In this document: positions 19,443-28,298 of the stretch, in pieces
Numbering within the stretch: position 1 is the first letter of the stretch
Layout of the letters: every line of letters begins with the position of its first letter
Translations under genes and position numbers: made by a program
Origin: Pseudonocardia parietis
GTDB lineage: Bacteria; Actinomycetota; Actinomycetes; Mycobacteriales; Pseudonocardiaceae
Reading direction: 5' to 3'
Assembly (NCBI RefSeq): GCF_017876315.1
Contig: NZ_JAGINU010000001.1
Location: forward strand, 1,054,001-1,118,000
Length of the DNA stretch: 64,000 nt
The notes under the pieces: generated by a model
The model's database searches: none
The model's input: only the letters and a program-made list of their open reading frames with translations
Told to the model about the DNA's origin: nothing

Positions 19443-19497
19443 GACGGGGACCTTGCCGCAGGAGCACCGCCGGTGTAGTGGACGAATCGGAGCGCCG

Positions 19498-19510
19498 TAC
19501 CCTGGTGATG
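19498..19510 (+). promoter_or_regulatory. cysS: -10 element of a probable leaderless cysS promoter
   Basis: TACCCT at 19498-19503 is followed by six bases and then the GTG at 19510, so transcription would begin at or within a base of the start codon. No Shine-Dalgarno sequence is visible, consistent with a leaderless mRNA. Confidence 0.45.
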
Positions 19511-20901
19511 TGAGCCTCAGACTTCTCGACTCAGCGACCAGGGAGCAGCGCGACTTCACGCCGCTGCGGGCCGGAGCCGTGTCGATGTACGTCTGTGGCG
19601 CGACGGTGCAGGGTCTGCCGCACATCGGTCACGTCCGCTCCGGCCTGGACTACGACGTGCTCCGCCGCTGGCTCGCGCACAGCGGCTACGACGTCACGCT
19701 GGTCCGCAACGTCACCGACATCGACGACAAGATCCTCCGCAAGTCGGAGGCCGCCGGGCGTCCGTGGTGGGAGTGGGCGGCCACGCACGAGCGGGCCTTC
19801 TCGGCCGCGTACGACGCGCTGGGCTGCCTGCCGCCGTCGATCGAGCCGCGCGCGACCGGTCACATCACGCAGATGACCGAGCTCATCGAGCGGCTGCTCG
19901 AGGGCGGGCACGCCTACGCCGCCGGCGGCGACGTGTACTTCGCCGTCCGGACCTTCCCCGGGTACGGGACCCTGTCCGGCCAGAAGGTCGACGACGTCCA
20001 CCAGGGCGAGGGCGAGGCCGGGGGCAAGCGGGACCCGCTGGACTTCACGCTGTGGAAGGCGGCGAAGCCCGGTGAGCCGAGCTGGCCGACCCCCTGGGGG
20101 GACGGCCGCCCCGGGTGGCACCTGGAGTGCTCGGCGATGGCGACGGCCTACCTCGGCCCGGAGTTCGACATCCACGGCGGTGGGCTGGATCTGGTGTTCC
20201 CGCACCACGAGAACGAGCGGGCCCAGTCGCACGCCGCCGGTGACCCGTTCGCCCGGTTCTGGCTGCACAACGCCTGGGTGACCATGGGCGGCGAGAAGAT
20301 GTCGAAGTCGCTGGGCAACACGCTGCAGATCGAGGCGTTGCTGCAGCGGGTCCGCCCGGTGGAGCTCCGGTACTACCTGGTCGGGCCGCACTACCGGTCG
20401 GCGATCGAGTACTCCGACGCCGCGCTGGACGAGGCCGTGGCCGCGTACCGGCGTGTCGAGTCGTTCGTGAACCGGGTGCGGGAGCGGCACGGGCTGCCGG
20501 AGCCGTCGGCCCGCGTCCCGGCCGAGTTCGCCGCCGCGCTGGACGACGACCTCGGTACCCCGATCGCGCTCGGGGTCGTGCACGGGCTGGTGCGGGAGGG
20601 CAACACCGCTCTCGACGCCGGTGACGCGCAGGCCGCGTCGGAGGCGGCGTCCTGCGTGCGCGCGACGACGGGCGTGCTCGGCCTGGACCCGCTGGCCGCC
20701 GGGGGCGCGGCCGACCAGTCGGGCGACGCCGCCCGGCAGGCGCTCGGCACGCTGGTCGAATCGATGCTGGAACGCCGGCAGGCGGCCCGCGCCGGGCGTG
20801 ACTTCGCCACCGCGGATCGCCTCCGCGACGAGCTGCTGGCCGCCGGGATCGCCGTCGAGGACGGCGCCGGCGGCTCCACCTGGACTCTCAAAGACGCTTA
20901 G
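19510..20901 (+). CDS. cysS: Cysteinyl-tRNA synthetase
   Basis: This 463-residue class-I aminoacyl-tRNA synthetase charges tRNA-Cys. The HIGH motif is PHIGHVRSG near residue 38 and the KMSKS motif is [10 protein letters not shown] near 261. Zinc ligands appear in [14 protein letters not shown] and FPHHENE. The C-terminal DALR-like helical domain is complete. GTG at 19510 gives the typical [15 protein letters not shown] start. The order ispF-cysS-rlmB is as in mycobacteria, except for the inserted VOC gene. Confidence 0.97.
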   Translation: MSLRLLDSATREQRDFTPLRAGAVSMYVCGATVQGLPHIGHVRSGLDYDVLRRWLAHSGYDVTLVRNVTDIDDKILRKSEAAGRPWWEWAATHERAFSAAYDALGCLPPSIEPRATGHITQMTELIERLLEGGHAYAAGGDVYFAVRTFPGYGTLSGQKVDDVHQGEGEAGGKRDPLDFTLWKAAKPGEPSWPTPWGDGRPGWHLECSAMATAYLGPEFDIHGGGLDLVFPHHENERAQSHAAGDPFARFWLHNAWVTMGGEKMSKSLGNTLQIEALLQRVRPVELRYYLVGPHYRSAIEYSDAALDEAVAAYRRVESFVNRVRERHGLPEPSARVPAEFAAALDDDLGTPIALGVVHGLVREGNTALDAGDAQAASEAASCVRATTGVLGLDPLAAGGAADQSGDAARQALGTLVESMLERRQAARAGRDFATADRLRDELLAAGIAVEDGAGGSTWTLKDA

Positions 20902-20915
20902 GACGCTCGATAACG

Positions 20916-21893
20916 ATGGCTGGAAATTCCAAGCGGCGTGGTGCCATCCGCAAGGACGGTACGAAGAAGGGGATGGTCGTCGGTTCCGGCGGCCAGGTCC
21001 GGCGCGCCCTGCGCGGCAAGGGACCGACCCCGCCCGGCGACCTGCGTCCCGGGCACCCGAAGCAGAAGGCGGCCAACCGCCGCGCCGCTCAACAGGAGCA
21101 GCAGCAGCGGCGCCGTCCGGTCGCAGGGCGGCGCGGTGACGGCGAGGGGCCGGAGACCGTGCTCGGTCGGAACCCGGTCGTGGAGTGCCTCCGGGCAGGC
21201 GTTCCGGCGACGGCGCTGCACGTCGCCACCGGGATGCCCGCCGACGATCGGGTCACCGAGGCCGTCGCGCTGGCGGCCGAGGCCGGGATCTCGATCCTGG
21301 AGGTGCCGCGCAACGACCTGGACCGGATCACCGGCGGGGCGTTGCACCAGGGCCTCGCGCTGCAGGTGCCGCCGTACGCCTACGCGCACCCCGACGACCT
21401 GCTCGAGGCGGCCGCCGACTCCCGGCGGCCCGCGCTGGCGGTCGCCCTGGACGGGGTGACCGACCCGCGCAACCTGGGCGCGATCGTCCGGTCGGTGGGT
21501 GCGTTCGGCGGGCACGGTGTCGTCGTCCCGCAGCGGCGCTCGGCCGGGATGACGGCCGTGGCCTGGCGGACCTCCGCCGGCACCGCGGCGCGGGTCCCCG
21601 TCGCCCGGGCCACGAACCTGACCCGGACCCTGCGCGAGTACGCCTCGGCCGGGCTGATGGTCGCCGGCCTGGCCGCCGACGGTGACGTCACGCTCGACGA
21701 GCTCGACGTGGCCACCGGGCCGCTGGTCCTCGTCACCGGGTCGGAGGGCAAGGGCCTGTCCCGGCTGGTGCGCGAGACCTGCGACGTGACCGTCTCGATC
21801 CCGCTCGCCGGGGACATCGAGTCGCTGAACGCGTCCGTCGCGACCGGCGTCGTGCTGGCCGAGGTGGCGCGGCGGCGCCGGCTGGAGTTCTGA
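20916..21893 (+). CDS. rlmB: 23S rRNA (guanosine-2'-O-)-methyltransferase RlmB/TrmH family
   Basis: This 325-residue SPOUT methyltransferase is predicted to methylate a 23S rRNA guanosine (G2251 by family). The first 75 residues are a Lys/Arg/Gln-rich basic extension typical of actinobacterial members. The RNA-binding substrate domain follows ([16 protein letters not shown]). The knotted SAM site has motif 1 [11 protein letters not shown], motif 2 [11 protein letters not shown] and motif 3 [20 protein letters not shown]. It starts 14 bases after cysS and is probably cotranscribed with it. Confidence 0.93.
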   Translation: MAGNSKRRGAIRKDGTKKGMVVGSGGQVRRALRGKGPTPPGDLRPGHPKQKAANRRAAQQEQQQRRRPVAGRRGDGEGPETVLGRNPVVECLRAGVPATALHVATGMPADDRVTEAVALAAEAGISILEVPRNDLDRITGGALHQGLALQVPPYAYAHPDDLLEAAADSRRPALAVALDGVTDPRNLGAIVRSVGAFGGHGVVVPQRRSAGMTAVAWRTSAGTAARVPVARATNLTRTLREYASAGLMVAGLAADGDVTLDELDVATGPLVLVTGSEGKGLSRLVRETCDVTVSIPLAGDIESLNASVATGVVLAEVARRRRLEF

Positions 21894-21910
21894 CCCCGCC
21901 ACACCCCTCA

Positions 21911-21970
21911 TGTACATCCTCATGTGCAAATGGCGAGCTGACCGCGCTGGTTTGTACAGGAGGATGTACA
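21911..21970. repeat. Large inverted repeat between convergent rlmB and znuB
   Basis: Two 20-base arms, 21911-21930 and 21951-21970, are inverted copies with only two mismatches, separated by a 20-base spacer. Each arm contains its own short tandem repeat: CCTCATGTACA then CCTCATGTGCA on the left, TGTACAGGA twice on the right (21954-21962 and 21965-21973). The segment is much more AT-rich than its surroundings. It could be a bidirectional terminator, although it lacks T-runs, or a protein-binding site. Confidence 0.65.
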
Positions 21971-22075
21971 GGACGTTCCTGCCCGGAACCTGATAGCTGA
22001 GGGCAGCGACTCGCCGAGCTCGAGGTGAAGCGTGCGGCAGGCGGATCCCTCGTCGGACAGCAGCCGGCGCGTCCC

Positions 22076-22921
22076 TCAAGCCCGCACCGGCACCCGCCCC
22101 CGCAGCCGCGCGACCAGCCGGCACAGCAGGTAGGCGACGAACCCGATCGTCGCCACGTAGGCCGACACGGGCAGGCCCGGTGCCAGCGACAGGATCGTCC
22201 CGCCGACCAGGGCGACCTCGGCGATCGCGATCGCGATCATCGTCGCGAGCACCGGGTTGGCGGTGACCCGGTTCGCGGCGGCGCCCGGCACGATCATCAC
22301 CGCGAGCACCAGGATCGCGCCGACGATCGGCACTGCCAGCGCCGTGACCAGGCCGACCAGTACCGCGAACACCAGTGACAGCGCGCGTACCGGGACCCCG
22401 CGGGCGAGCGCGACGTCCGGGTCGGTGCTGGCGAACAGCAGCGGCCGGTACACGACCACCAGCGTCGCCAGCACCAGCACCGCGACACCGCCGAGCACCC
22501 AGAGGTTCGTGCCGTCGACGGACACGATCGACCCGGTGAGCAGGCCGAACCGGTTGGCGGAGCGGCCGTCGTACAGGGACAGGAACAGCACGCCCAGGCC
22601 GAGCCCGAACGCCATCACGACCCCGATCACCGAGTCCTGCTCGCCCCGGCGCAGCCCGAGGACTCCGAAGATCGTCGCCGCGACCACGGCGCCGAGCACC
22701 GAGCCGAGCCCGACCTCGAGGCCGACCAGGAGTGCGGCGGCGCCACCGGTGAACGCGAGCTCCGCGGTGCCGTGCACGGCGAACGCCATCCCCCGGCTGA
22801 CGACCAGCGGGGCGAGCAGTCCGGCGACCACACCGAGCACCGCGCACGCGATCAACGCGTTCTGCACGAACGGTTCGCCGAGGAGCTCGAGGGTGCCCTC
22901 GAAGGAGATCAGCTGCTCCAT
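22076..22921 (-). CDS. znuB: Metal (zinc/manganese) ABC transporter permease
   Basis: This 281-residue ABC-3 family permease has about eight to nine transmembrane helices, for example ALIACAVLGVVAGLLAPLVVS near 22-43 and AVPIVGAILVLAVMIVPGAAA near 196-216. It forms the membrane channel of the importer encoded with the two upstream genes. Its ATG overlaps the ATPase stop by one base. A zinc rather than manganese role is inferred from the His-rich binding protein and the Zur-like box. Confidence 0.92.
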   Translation of the reverse strand: MEQLISFEGTLELLGEPFVQNALIACAVLGVVAGLLAPLVVSRGMAFAVHGTAELAFTGGAAALLVGLEVGLGSVLGAVVAATIFGVLGLRRGEQDSVIGVVMAFGLGLGVLFLSLYDGRSANRFGLLTGSIVSVDGTNLWVLGGVAVLVLATLVVVYRPLLFASTDPDVALARGVPVRALSLVFAVLVGLVTALAVPIVGAILVLAVMIVPGAAANRVTANPVLATMIAIAIAEVALVGGTILSLAPGLPVSAYVATIGFVAYLLCRLVARLRGRVPVRA

Positions 22922-23754
22922 CAGGCGCCACCTCCCACCGCGAGCACGTCCCGCGGCTCGTGGTGGTCGTGGTCCTCGGCGCCGACCACGACCAGCCGGT
23001 CACGCACCCGCAGCACGTCCACCTCGGTGCGGTAGAGCTCCGAGAGGACCTGCGAGGTCATGACCTCCTCGGTCGGGCCGATCCGGAACCGGCCGTCGAC
23101 CAGGTAGAGCACCCGGTCCACCAGCGGGAGCACCGGGTTGATCTCGTGGGTCACGAACAGGACCGCGGTGCCGGCGGCGCGGCGGCGCTCGTCGATCAGG
23201 CGGGTCACGGTGCGCTGGTGGGCCAGGTCGAGCGACAGCAGCGGCTCGTCGCAGAGCAGCACACCCGGGTCCCCGACCAGCGCCTGCGCGATCCGCAACC
23301 GCTGCTGCTCCCCGCCGGAGAGCCGCCCGACGGGCGCATCGGCGTAGCCGGTGCCGCCGACCTGCTCGAGGGCCCGCTCGACACGCGCACGGCGCGCACG
23401 GCGCCCGCGCGGCAGGGTGGGGCCGAACCGGTGGCCGTCCGCCCCGAGCCCGACGAGGTCCCGGCCGCGCAGCGGCAGATCCGGGGCGAGCGGTTGCTGC
23501 TGGGGGACGTAGCCGATCTCCGGGCTGCCCCGCCGTGGCGCACGTCCGGAGACGACGACCTCACCCTCGGACAGCGGCAGCAGGCCGAGCAGCACGCGGA
23601 TGAGCGTCGTCTTCCCGGAGCCGTTGGGGCCGAGCACGGCGACGAACTCGCCGGGCGCGACGTCGAGATCGAGGCCGGACCACAGGGTCCGGTCACCGAA
23701 GCTCAGGCCGGCCCCGCGCAACGAGAGTGCGGGGCGGGTGGTGGGGTCGCTCAT
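22921..23754 (-). CDS. znuC: Metal (zinc/manganese) ABC transporter ATP-binding protein
   Basis: This 277-residue ABC ATPase has Walker A GPNGSGKTT near 41-49, signature LSGGEQQRLRIAQ near 143-155, and Walker B VLLCDEPLLSLD near 162-173. A His/Asp-rich C-terminal end (VVGAEDHDHHEP) may sense or bind metal. It sits between the substrate-binding lipoprotein (28 bases upstream) and the permease. Confidence 0.92.
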   Translation of the reverse strand: MSDPTTRPALSLRGAGLSFGDRTLWSGLDLDVAPGEFVAVLGPNGSGKTTLIRVLLGLLPLSEGEVVVSGRAPRRGSPEIGYVPQQQPLAPDLPLRGRDLVGLGADGHRFGPTLPRGRRARRARVERALEQVGGTGYADAPVGRLSGGEQQRLRIAQALVGDPGVLLCDEPLLSLDLAHQRTVTRLIDERRRAAGTAVLFVTHEINPVLPLVDRVLYLVDGRFRIGPTEEVMTSQVLSELYRTEVDVLRVRDRLVVVGAEDHDHHEPRDVLAVGGGA

Positions 23755-23782
23755 GCGGGCGTCTCCTCCCTCCGTCGGCGGG

Positions 23783-24805
23783 TCAGCGGTTGAGGGCGCC
23801 GGCGAGCTGGTCGAGGTTGGCGTTCATCCACAGCATGTAGTCGTCCACCCCGTCGGGCATCGTCTCGGACATCTCGATCACCGGGACGCCGGCCTGCTCG
23901 GCGGCCGCCCGGATCTGGTCGGTGCTCGCGGAGCCGGTCTGGCTGTTGAGGACGAGCGCGTCGACCGGCGGCTGGGTGCGGAACAGGTCGAGCATCTGCG
24001 CGACGACGGCGGCCGGCGGGTCGGTGCCCTCCTCGACCGCGGACGAGAACGCGGGCGGTGTGACGTTCTGCACCCCCGCCGTCTCGAGCAGATGGTCCGG
24101 TACCGGCTCGGTGACGGCGACCCGGGCACCCGGGTGCGCGCGGCCGATGTCGGTGGCCTTGGAGGTGAGCTGCGCGAGCCCGCTGCCGACCGCCTGCGCG
24201 TTGGTCGTGTAGTACTCGGCGTGGGCCGGGTCGATCGTCGACAGCTGCTGCGCGACGGCGTCGGCGACCTGCTGCACGGCGGGCAGGCTGTACCAGACGT
24301 GCTCGTTGGCCGTGCCGTGGTCGTGGCCCGTGGCCTCCTCGCCCCCGTGCGCGGCGTGCTCGTCGGCGCCGTGGTCGTGCGCACCCCCGGCACCCTCGGC
24401 GCCCCCGGAACCCTCGGCGTCCGCCGTCCCCGAGACCTCGACGGCGTCGATCACCGGCGCCGGGTTCCCGGAGGCCTCGACCAGGCCGGTCATGAACGCG
24501 TCGTACCCACCGCCGTTCATGACGATCAGCTGTCCGTCACCGATCGTCGCCGCGTCCTGCGGGGTGGCCTCGTAGCCGTGCGGGTCCACGCCGGGCGAGT
24601 CGATGAGCGGTTCGACCTGGACGAAGTTGCCGCCCACGGCGCGCGTGACCGCACCCCAGGCGTCGGTCGAGGTGACCACGGAGACCTGCGGTGTGTCCGG
24701 GCTGGGCGGGCTGTCGATCTGGCCCGAGCCGCAGGCGGACAGGCCCAGGGTCAATGCGGCCAGCCCGGCCACGAATGCGGCCGGACGGCGCGGGGATGGG
24801 GACAC
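23783..24805 (-). CDS. znuA: Zinc-type ABC transporter substrate-binding lipoprotein
   Basis: This cluster A-I metal-binding lipoprotein has about 340 residues. The lipobox LSAC gives Cys25 as lipidation site. A His/Asp-rich acidic loop in the middle (HDHGADEHAAHGGEE and GHDHGTANEHVWYS) is typical of zinc-specific ZnuA/AdcA proteins. Ligand residues are expected in DPHGYEATP, NEHVWYS and the EPVPDHLL region. GTG at 24805 is preferred because AGGAG lies eight bases upstream; a TTG at 24823 would start before that site. It heads the znuACB operon. Confidence 0.9.
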   Translation of the reverse strand: MSPSPRRPAAFVAGLAALTLGLSACGSGQIDSPPSPDTPQVSVVTSTDAWGAVTRAVGGNFVQVEPLIDSPGVDPHGYEATPQDAATIGDGQLIVMNGGGYDAFMTGLVEASGNPAPVIDAVEVSGTADAEGSGGAEGAGGAHDHGADEHAAHGGEEATGHDHGTANEHVWYSLPAVQQVADAVAQQLSTIDPAHAEYYTTNAQAVGSGLAQLTSKATDIGRAHPGARVAVTEPVPDHLLETAGVQNVTPPAFSSAVEEGTDPPAAVVAQMLDLFRTQPPVDALVLNSQTGSASTDQIRAAAEQAGVPVIEMSETMPDGVDDYMLWMNANLDQLAGALNR

Positions 24806-24841
24806 GGAAGGAACTCCTATCAACGTATCGGCATGTCTTTA

Positions 24842-24857
24842 TCAAAAATGGTTCTCA
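24842..24857. promoter_or_regulatory. Zur-like operator upstream of znuA
   Basis: On the minus strand the site reads TGAGAACCATTTTTGA, close to the actinobacterial Zur consensus TGAAAATNATTTTCA and palindromic in outline. It lies 37-52 bases before the znuA start, where repressor binding would block the promoter. The region is AT-rich against a GC-rich background. Confidence 0.6.
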
Positions 24858-24944
24858 ATTCACTCTACAGTCGGGTGCGTCCCTCGCCGATGTGATCCGT
24901 GTGGGTGGGCCCGGGGCGGACTTTCACCGGGGTGACCACGCGGC

Positions 24945-24950
24945 TACCGT
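24945..24950 (+). promoter_or_regulatory. -10 element of a probable leaderless LacI-family gene
   Basis: TACCGT at 24945-24950 is followed by seven bases and then the ATG at 24958. No Shine-Dalgarno sequence is present, consistent with transcription starting at the A of the ATG. Confidence 0.5.
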
Positions 24951-24957
24951 TCGGAGA

Positions 24958-26061
24958 ATGACCGGCCACCCGCACACGCGGCGTCCGGCGACGCTGGCGT
25001 CGCTGGCCGCCGAGCTCGGCGTGTCCCGGACGACCGTGTCGAACGCCTACAACCGGCCCGACCAGCTGTCGGCGCCGTTGCGCGAGCGCGTCCTCGAGGC
25101 GGCCCGCCGGCTCGGCTACCCCGGCCCGGACCCGGTCGCCCGGTCGCTGCGCACCCGCCGGGCCGGCGCGGTCGGGCTGCTGCTCACCGAGGCACTGAGC
25201 TACGCGTTCCGCGACCCGGGCGCGACCGGGTTCCTGGAGGGGCTCGCGCTGGCCTGCGAGAAGGCCGAGACCGGCCTGCTGCTGGTGCCCGCCAGCCCCG
25301 AGCACTCCGATGTGGACGCGGTGTACCGGGCCGGTGTCGACGGCTTCGTCGTCTACTCGGTCAGCGAGGACGACCCGCACTTCCGCGCCGTGCTGCAGCG
25401 GCCGGTGCCGACCGTGGTGTGCGACCAGCCCGCCGATGTCGAAGGCGTCGACCGGGTCGGGGTGGACGACCGTGCGGGCACCCTGACCCTGGGCAGGCAC
25501 CTGGTGGAGCTCGGGCACCGGCGGATCGGCGTGCTCTGCATGCGGCTCGGCTCCCGGCGGCACGACGGTCCGGCCGATCTCGCCCGTCAGCAGCTCGGCT
25601 CCTACAGCGTACAGCGCGAGCGGCTCGCCGGGCTGCGCGAGGCGTTCACCGAGGCCGGTGTCGACTGGGCGTCGGTGCCGGTCATCGAGCGCTTCGAGCA
25701 CACCCTGGGGGCCGGTGCCGACGGCGCGGCCGCGCTGCTCGAGGCGCACCCGCGGATCACCGCGCTGGTCTGCACCTCCGACATCCTCGCCCTCGGTGCG
25801 CTCGGCGAGGCGCGCGAGCGTGGGCTGCGGGTCCCCGAGGACCTGTCCGTCGCCGGGTTCGACGGCGTCCCCGAAGCGGAACGGGCCGGGCTGACCACCG
25901 TCCGCCAGCCGTTCGGGGAGAAAGGCCGGGAGGCCGGGCGGCTGCTGCTCGAACGCGGCGACCGGAACGCCTCCGAGCACGTGACCCTGCCCACCGAGCT
26001 GATCCTCGGTTCGACGACGCGGGCACTGCGGCGGTCCGGGGAGTTCTTCTCGGGGTGGTAG
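24958..26061 (+). CDS. LacI-family transcriptional regulator
   Basis: This 367-residue repressor has an N-terminal helix-turn-helix (TLASLAAELGVSRTTVSNAYNRPDQLS, with hinge helix near 50-60) and a periplasmic-binding-protein-like effector domain (VGLLLTEALSYAF to GSTTRALR). The sugar or metabolite it senses is not evident. No catabolic operon adjoins it: znuA is divergent and otsB convergent. Many orphan LacI proteins control distant sugar genes. A link to trehalose metabolism is possible but unproven. Confidence 0.9.
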   Translation: MTGHPHTRRPATLASLAAELGVSRTTVSNAYNRPDQLSAPLRERVLEAARRLGYPGPDPVARSLRTRRAGAVGLLLTEALSYAFRDPGATGFLEGLALACEKAETGLLLVPASPEHSDVDAVYRAGVDGFVVYSVSEDDPHFRAVLQRPVPTVVCDQPADVEGVDRVGVDDRAGTLTLGRHLVELGHRRIGVLCMRLGSRRHDGPADLARQQLGSYSVQRERLAGLREAFTEAGVDWASVPVIERFEHTLGAGADGAAALLEAHPRITALVCTSDILALGALGEARERGLRVPEDLSVAGFDGVPEAERAGLTTVRQPFGEKGREAGRLLLERGDRNASEHVTLPTELILGSTTRALRRSGEFFSGW

Positions 26062-26074
26062 CCGCGACGGCCAC

Positions 26075-26833
26075 TCACGAGCGCGCGAGCGCCACCCGGG
26101 TGAGCAGACCGGTCAGCTCCTGCGGGTCGGCCACCCGGTAAGCCGCGGCGGTGGCACCGTCGCCGACCTTGATCCCGACGTCGCCGTCGTGCAGGGACCG
26201 GAAGACGGTCTCGTCGGTGACGTCGTCACCCGCGAACAGCACGGCGTCCGCACCGAGCACCTCACGCAGTGCCGCCACCGCGGACCCCTTGGTCGTGCGC
26301 AGTACCGCCAGGTCCAGGACGTCCTTGCCCGCGACGGCGTCGACGCCGTCGCGCACCCACTCGGCCTCGACCCGTTCCAGCAGGGCCGCCCCGGCCGCCG
26401 GATCCATCCCGCGCACGTGCACCGCCGCGCCGGCGGGCTTGGTCTCCAGCCGGGCCCCCGGCGCTGCGTCGACCAGCTCCCGGAGGCCGGCCACGAGCGC
26501 GGTCCGGCGCTCGGCCTGGGCATCGGTCAGGAACCCCTCCTTGCCGAGCAGCGCGGCGAGCTCCGCGTCGAACTCGGCCCCGTGGCTGCCGACCAGCGCG
26601 ACCGGCGGCCCGAATCCGGACACGGACGCCAGGTCGTCGCGACCGCGCCCGGAGACCATGACGACGGTCGTCGCGTCGTGCGCGGCGAGCCGGCGTACGG
26701 CGTCCGCCGACTCCGGCAGCGGACGGGACGTCGACGGGTCGTCCACCAGCGGCGCGAGCACCCCGTCGAAGTCGAGGGCCACCAGCAGCCGGTCCACCCG
26801 CGCGATCCGGTCGAGCGCGTCGCTCGGGTTCAC
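26075..26833 (-). CDS. otsB: Trehalose-6-phosphate phosphatase
   Basis: This 252-residue HAD-superfamily phosphatase removes phosphate from trehalose-6-phosphate. Motif I is [12 protein letters not shown] near 18-29, motif II VVMVSGR near 57-63, and motif [15 protein letters not shown] near 201-210. GTG at 26833 overlaps the otsA stop as GTGA, coupling the two consecutive steps of the OtsA-OtsB trehalose pathway. Confidence 0.94.
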   Translation of the reverse strand: MNPSDALDRIARVDRLLVALDFDGVLAPLVDDPSTSRPLPESADAVRRLAAHDATTVVMVSGRGRDDLASVSGFGPPVALVGSHGAEFDAELAALLGKEGFLTDAQAERRTALVAGLRELVDAAPGARLETKPAGAAVHVRGMDPAAGAALLERVEAEWVRDGVDAVAGKDVLDLAVLRTTKGSAVAALREVLGADAVLFAGDDVTDETVFRSLHDGDVGIKVGDGATAAAYRVADPQELTGLLTRVALARS

Positions 26834-28248
26834 GCGTCCACCGCGACGCCGAGGGCCCTGAGGAAGGAGCGTGCCCAGCGGTCGACGTTGTGGTCGAGGA
26901 CCTGGCGGCGCAGCATCCGCATCCGCTTGCGCCCCTCATCCGGTTCCATGGTCAGCGCCGCGTGGAGCGCCTCCTTGACCCCGTCGGTGTCGTGCGGGTT
27001 CACCAGCAGGGCGCTGGTCAGCTCGATCGCCGCGCCGGTGAACTCGGAAAGGACCAGGACGCCGCCGTCGTCGTGCCGGCAGGCCACGTACTCCTTGGCG
27101 ACCAGGTTCATCCCGTCGCGCAACGGCGTCACGAGCATGACGTCGGCGGCCAGGAAGAACGCGGTCAGCTCCTCGCGCGGCAGCGACCGGTGCAGGTAGT
27201 GCACGGCGGGATGGCCGACCCGGGCGTACTCGCCGTTGAGCCGCCCGACCGACAGCTCGATCTCGTCGCGCATCTGCTGGTAGTGCTCGACGCGTTCCCG
27301 GGACGGTGTGGCCAGCTGGATCATCACGGCGTCGTCGACGGTGATCCGGTCCTCCTCGAGCAGCTCGTGGAAGGCGCGCAGCCGGACGTCGATGCCCTTG
27401 GTGTAGTCCAGCCGGTCGACCCCGAGGATGATCTTCGTCGGGTTGCCGAGCTCCTCGCGGATCTGTGCGGCGCGCTCGACGACCTCCTCGGAGCGGGACA
27501 GCTCGTCGAGGTGCTGCGAGTCGATCGAGATCGGGAAGGCGCCGAGCCGGACGCGCCGGCCGCCGTACCAGAGGACCTCCGGATCGCGGTCCGGGGTGGC
27601 GCCGGCGAGCTCCTGGGCGAGCCAGTGGAAGTTGCGGACCCCGCCGTCGGTGTGGAATCCGACCAGGTCCGCGCCCAGCAGCCCCTCCATGATCCGCGTC
27701 CGCCACGGGAGCTGGCGGAACAGCTCGACCGGCGGGAACGGGATGTGCAGGAAGAAGCCGATCCGCAGGTCCGGGCGCAGCTCGCGCAGCCGGCCGGGCA
27801 CGAGCTGGAGCTGGTAGTCCTGCACCCAGACCGTCGCGCCGTGCGCGGCGACCCGTGCGACCTCCTCGGCGAACCGCTGGTTGACGTCGGTGTAGGTGCG
27901 CCACCAGTGCCGGTGGAACTGCGGCTGCGCGACGACGTCGTGGTACAGCGGCCAGAGCGTGGCGTTGGAGAAGCCCTCGTAGTACTGCTCCACCTCGTGC
28001 GCGGACAGCCGCACCGGGTACAGCGACAGGCCGTCCTCGACCAGCGGGTCCACGTCGACGTCCGGCACGCCGGGCCAGCCGACCCAGGCGCCCTCCCGGG
28101 CCCGCAGCGTCGGTTCGAGCGCGGTGACCAGGCCCCCGGGGCTGCGCTTCCAACCGGTGCTGCCGTCCGGATGCCGTACATAGTCCACCGGCAGCCGGTT
28201 GGCCACCACCACCAGATCCGCCGCGGTCACCGGTTCGCCGCTGGTCAC
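26830..28248 (-). CDS. otsA: Trehalose-6-phosphate synthase (GT20)
   Basis: This 472-residue GT20 glycosyltransferase joins NDP-glucose to glucose-6-phosphate. Signatures are [11 protein letters not shown] at the N-terminus, [12 protein letters not shown] for the acceptor site, [12 protein letters not shown] for the donor site, and [11 protein letters not shown] near the C-terminal lobe. A strong GAGGAGGG Shine-Dalgarno lies before the GTG at 28248. A large hairpin stands just upstream of that Shine-Dalgarno sequence. Trehalose serves as compatible solute and mycolate carrier in actinobacteria. Confidence 0.95.
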   Translation of the reverse strand: MTSGEPVTAADLVVVANRLPVDYVRHPDGSTGWKRSPGGLVTALEPTLRAREGAWVGWPGVPDVDVDPLVEDGLSLYPVRLSAHEVEQYYEGFSNATLWPLYHDVVAQPQFHRHWWRTYTDVNQRFAEEVARVAAHGATVWVQDYQLQLVPGRLRELRPDLRIGFFLHIPFPPVELFRQLPWRTRIMEGLLGADLVGFHTDGGVRNFHWLAQELAGATPDRDPEVLWYGGRRVRLGAFPISIDSQHLDELSRSEEVVERAAQIREELGNPTKIILGVDRLDYTKGIDVRLRAFHELLEEDRITVDDAVMIQLATPSRERVEHYQQMRDEIELSVGRLNGEYARVGHPAVHYLHRSLPREELTAFFLAADVMLVTPLRDGMNLVAKEYVACRHDDGGVLVLSEFTGAAIELTSALLVNPHDTDGVKEALHAALTMEPDEGRKRMRMLRRQVLDHNVDRWARSFLRALGVAVDA

Positions 28249-28256
28249 ATACCCTC

Positions 28257-28297
28257 CTCGACGTGCGGACCGGGGCTACCCCCGGCCCGCCGTCGAG
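28257..28297 (-). terminator. Strong hairpin between the ThrE-type exporter and otsA
   Basis: CTCGACG at 28257-28263 pairs with CGTCGAG at 28291-28297, and an inner stem (CGGACCGGGG with CCCCGGCCCG, one mismatch) extends it, leaving a four-base loop. It begins directly after the exporter stop on the minus strand and ends nine bases before otsA, so it is likely a terminator, or an attenuator in the otsA leader. Confidence 0.65.
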
Positions 28298-28298
28298 C

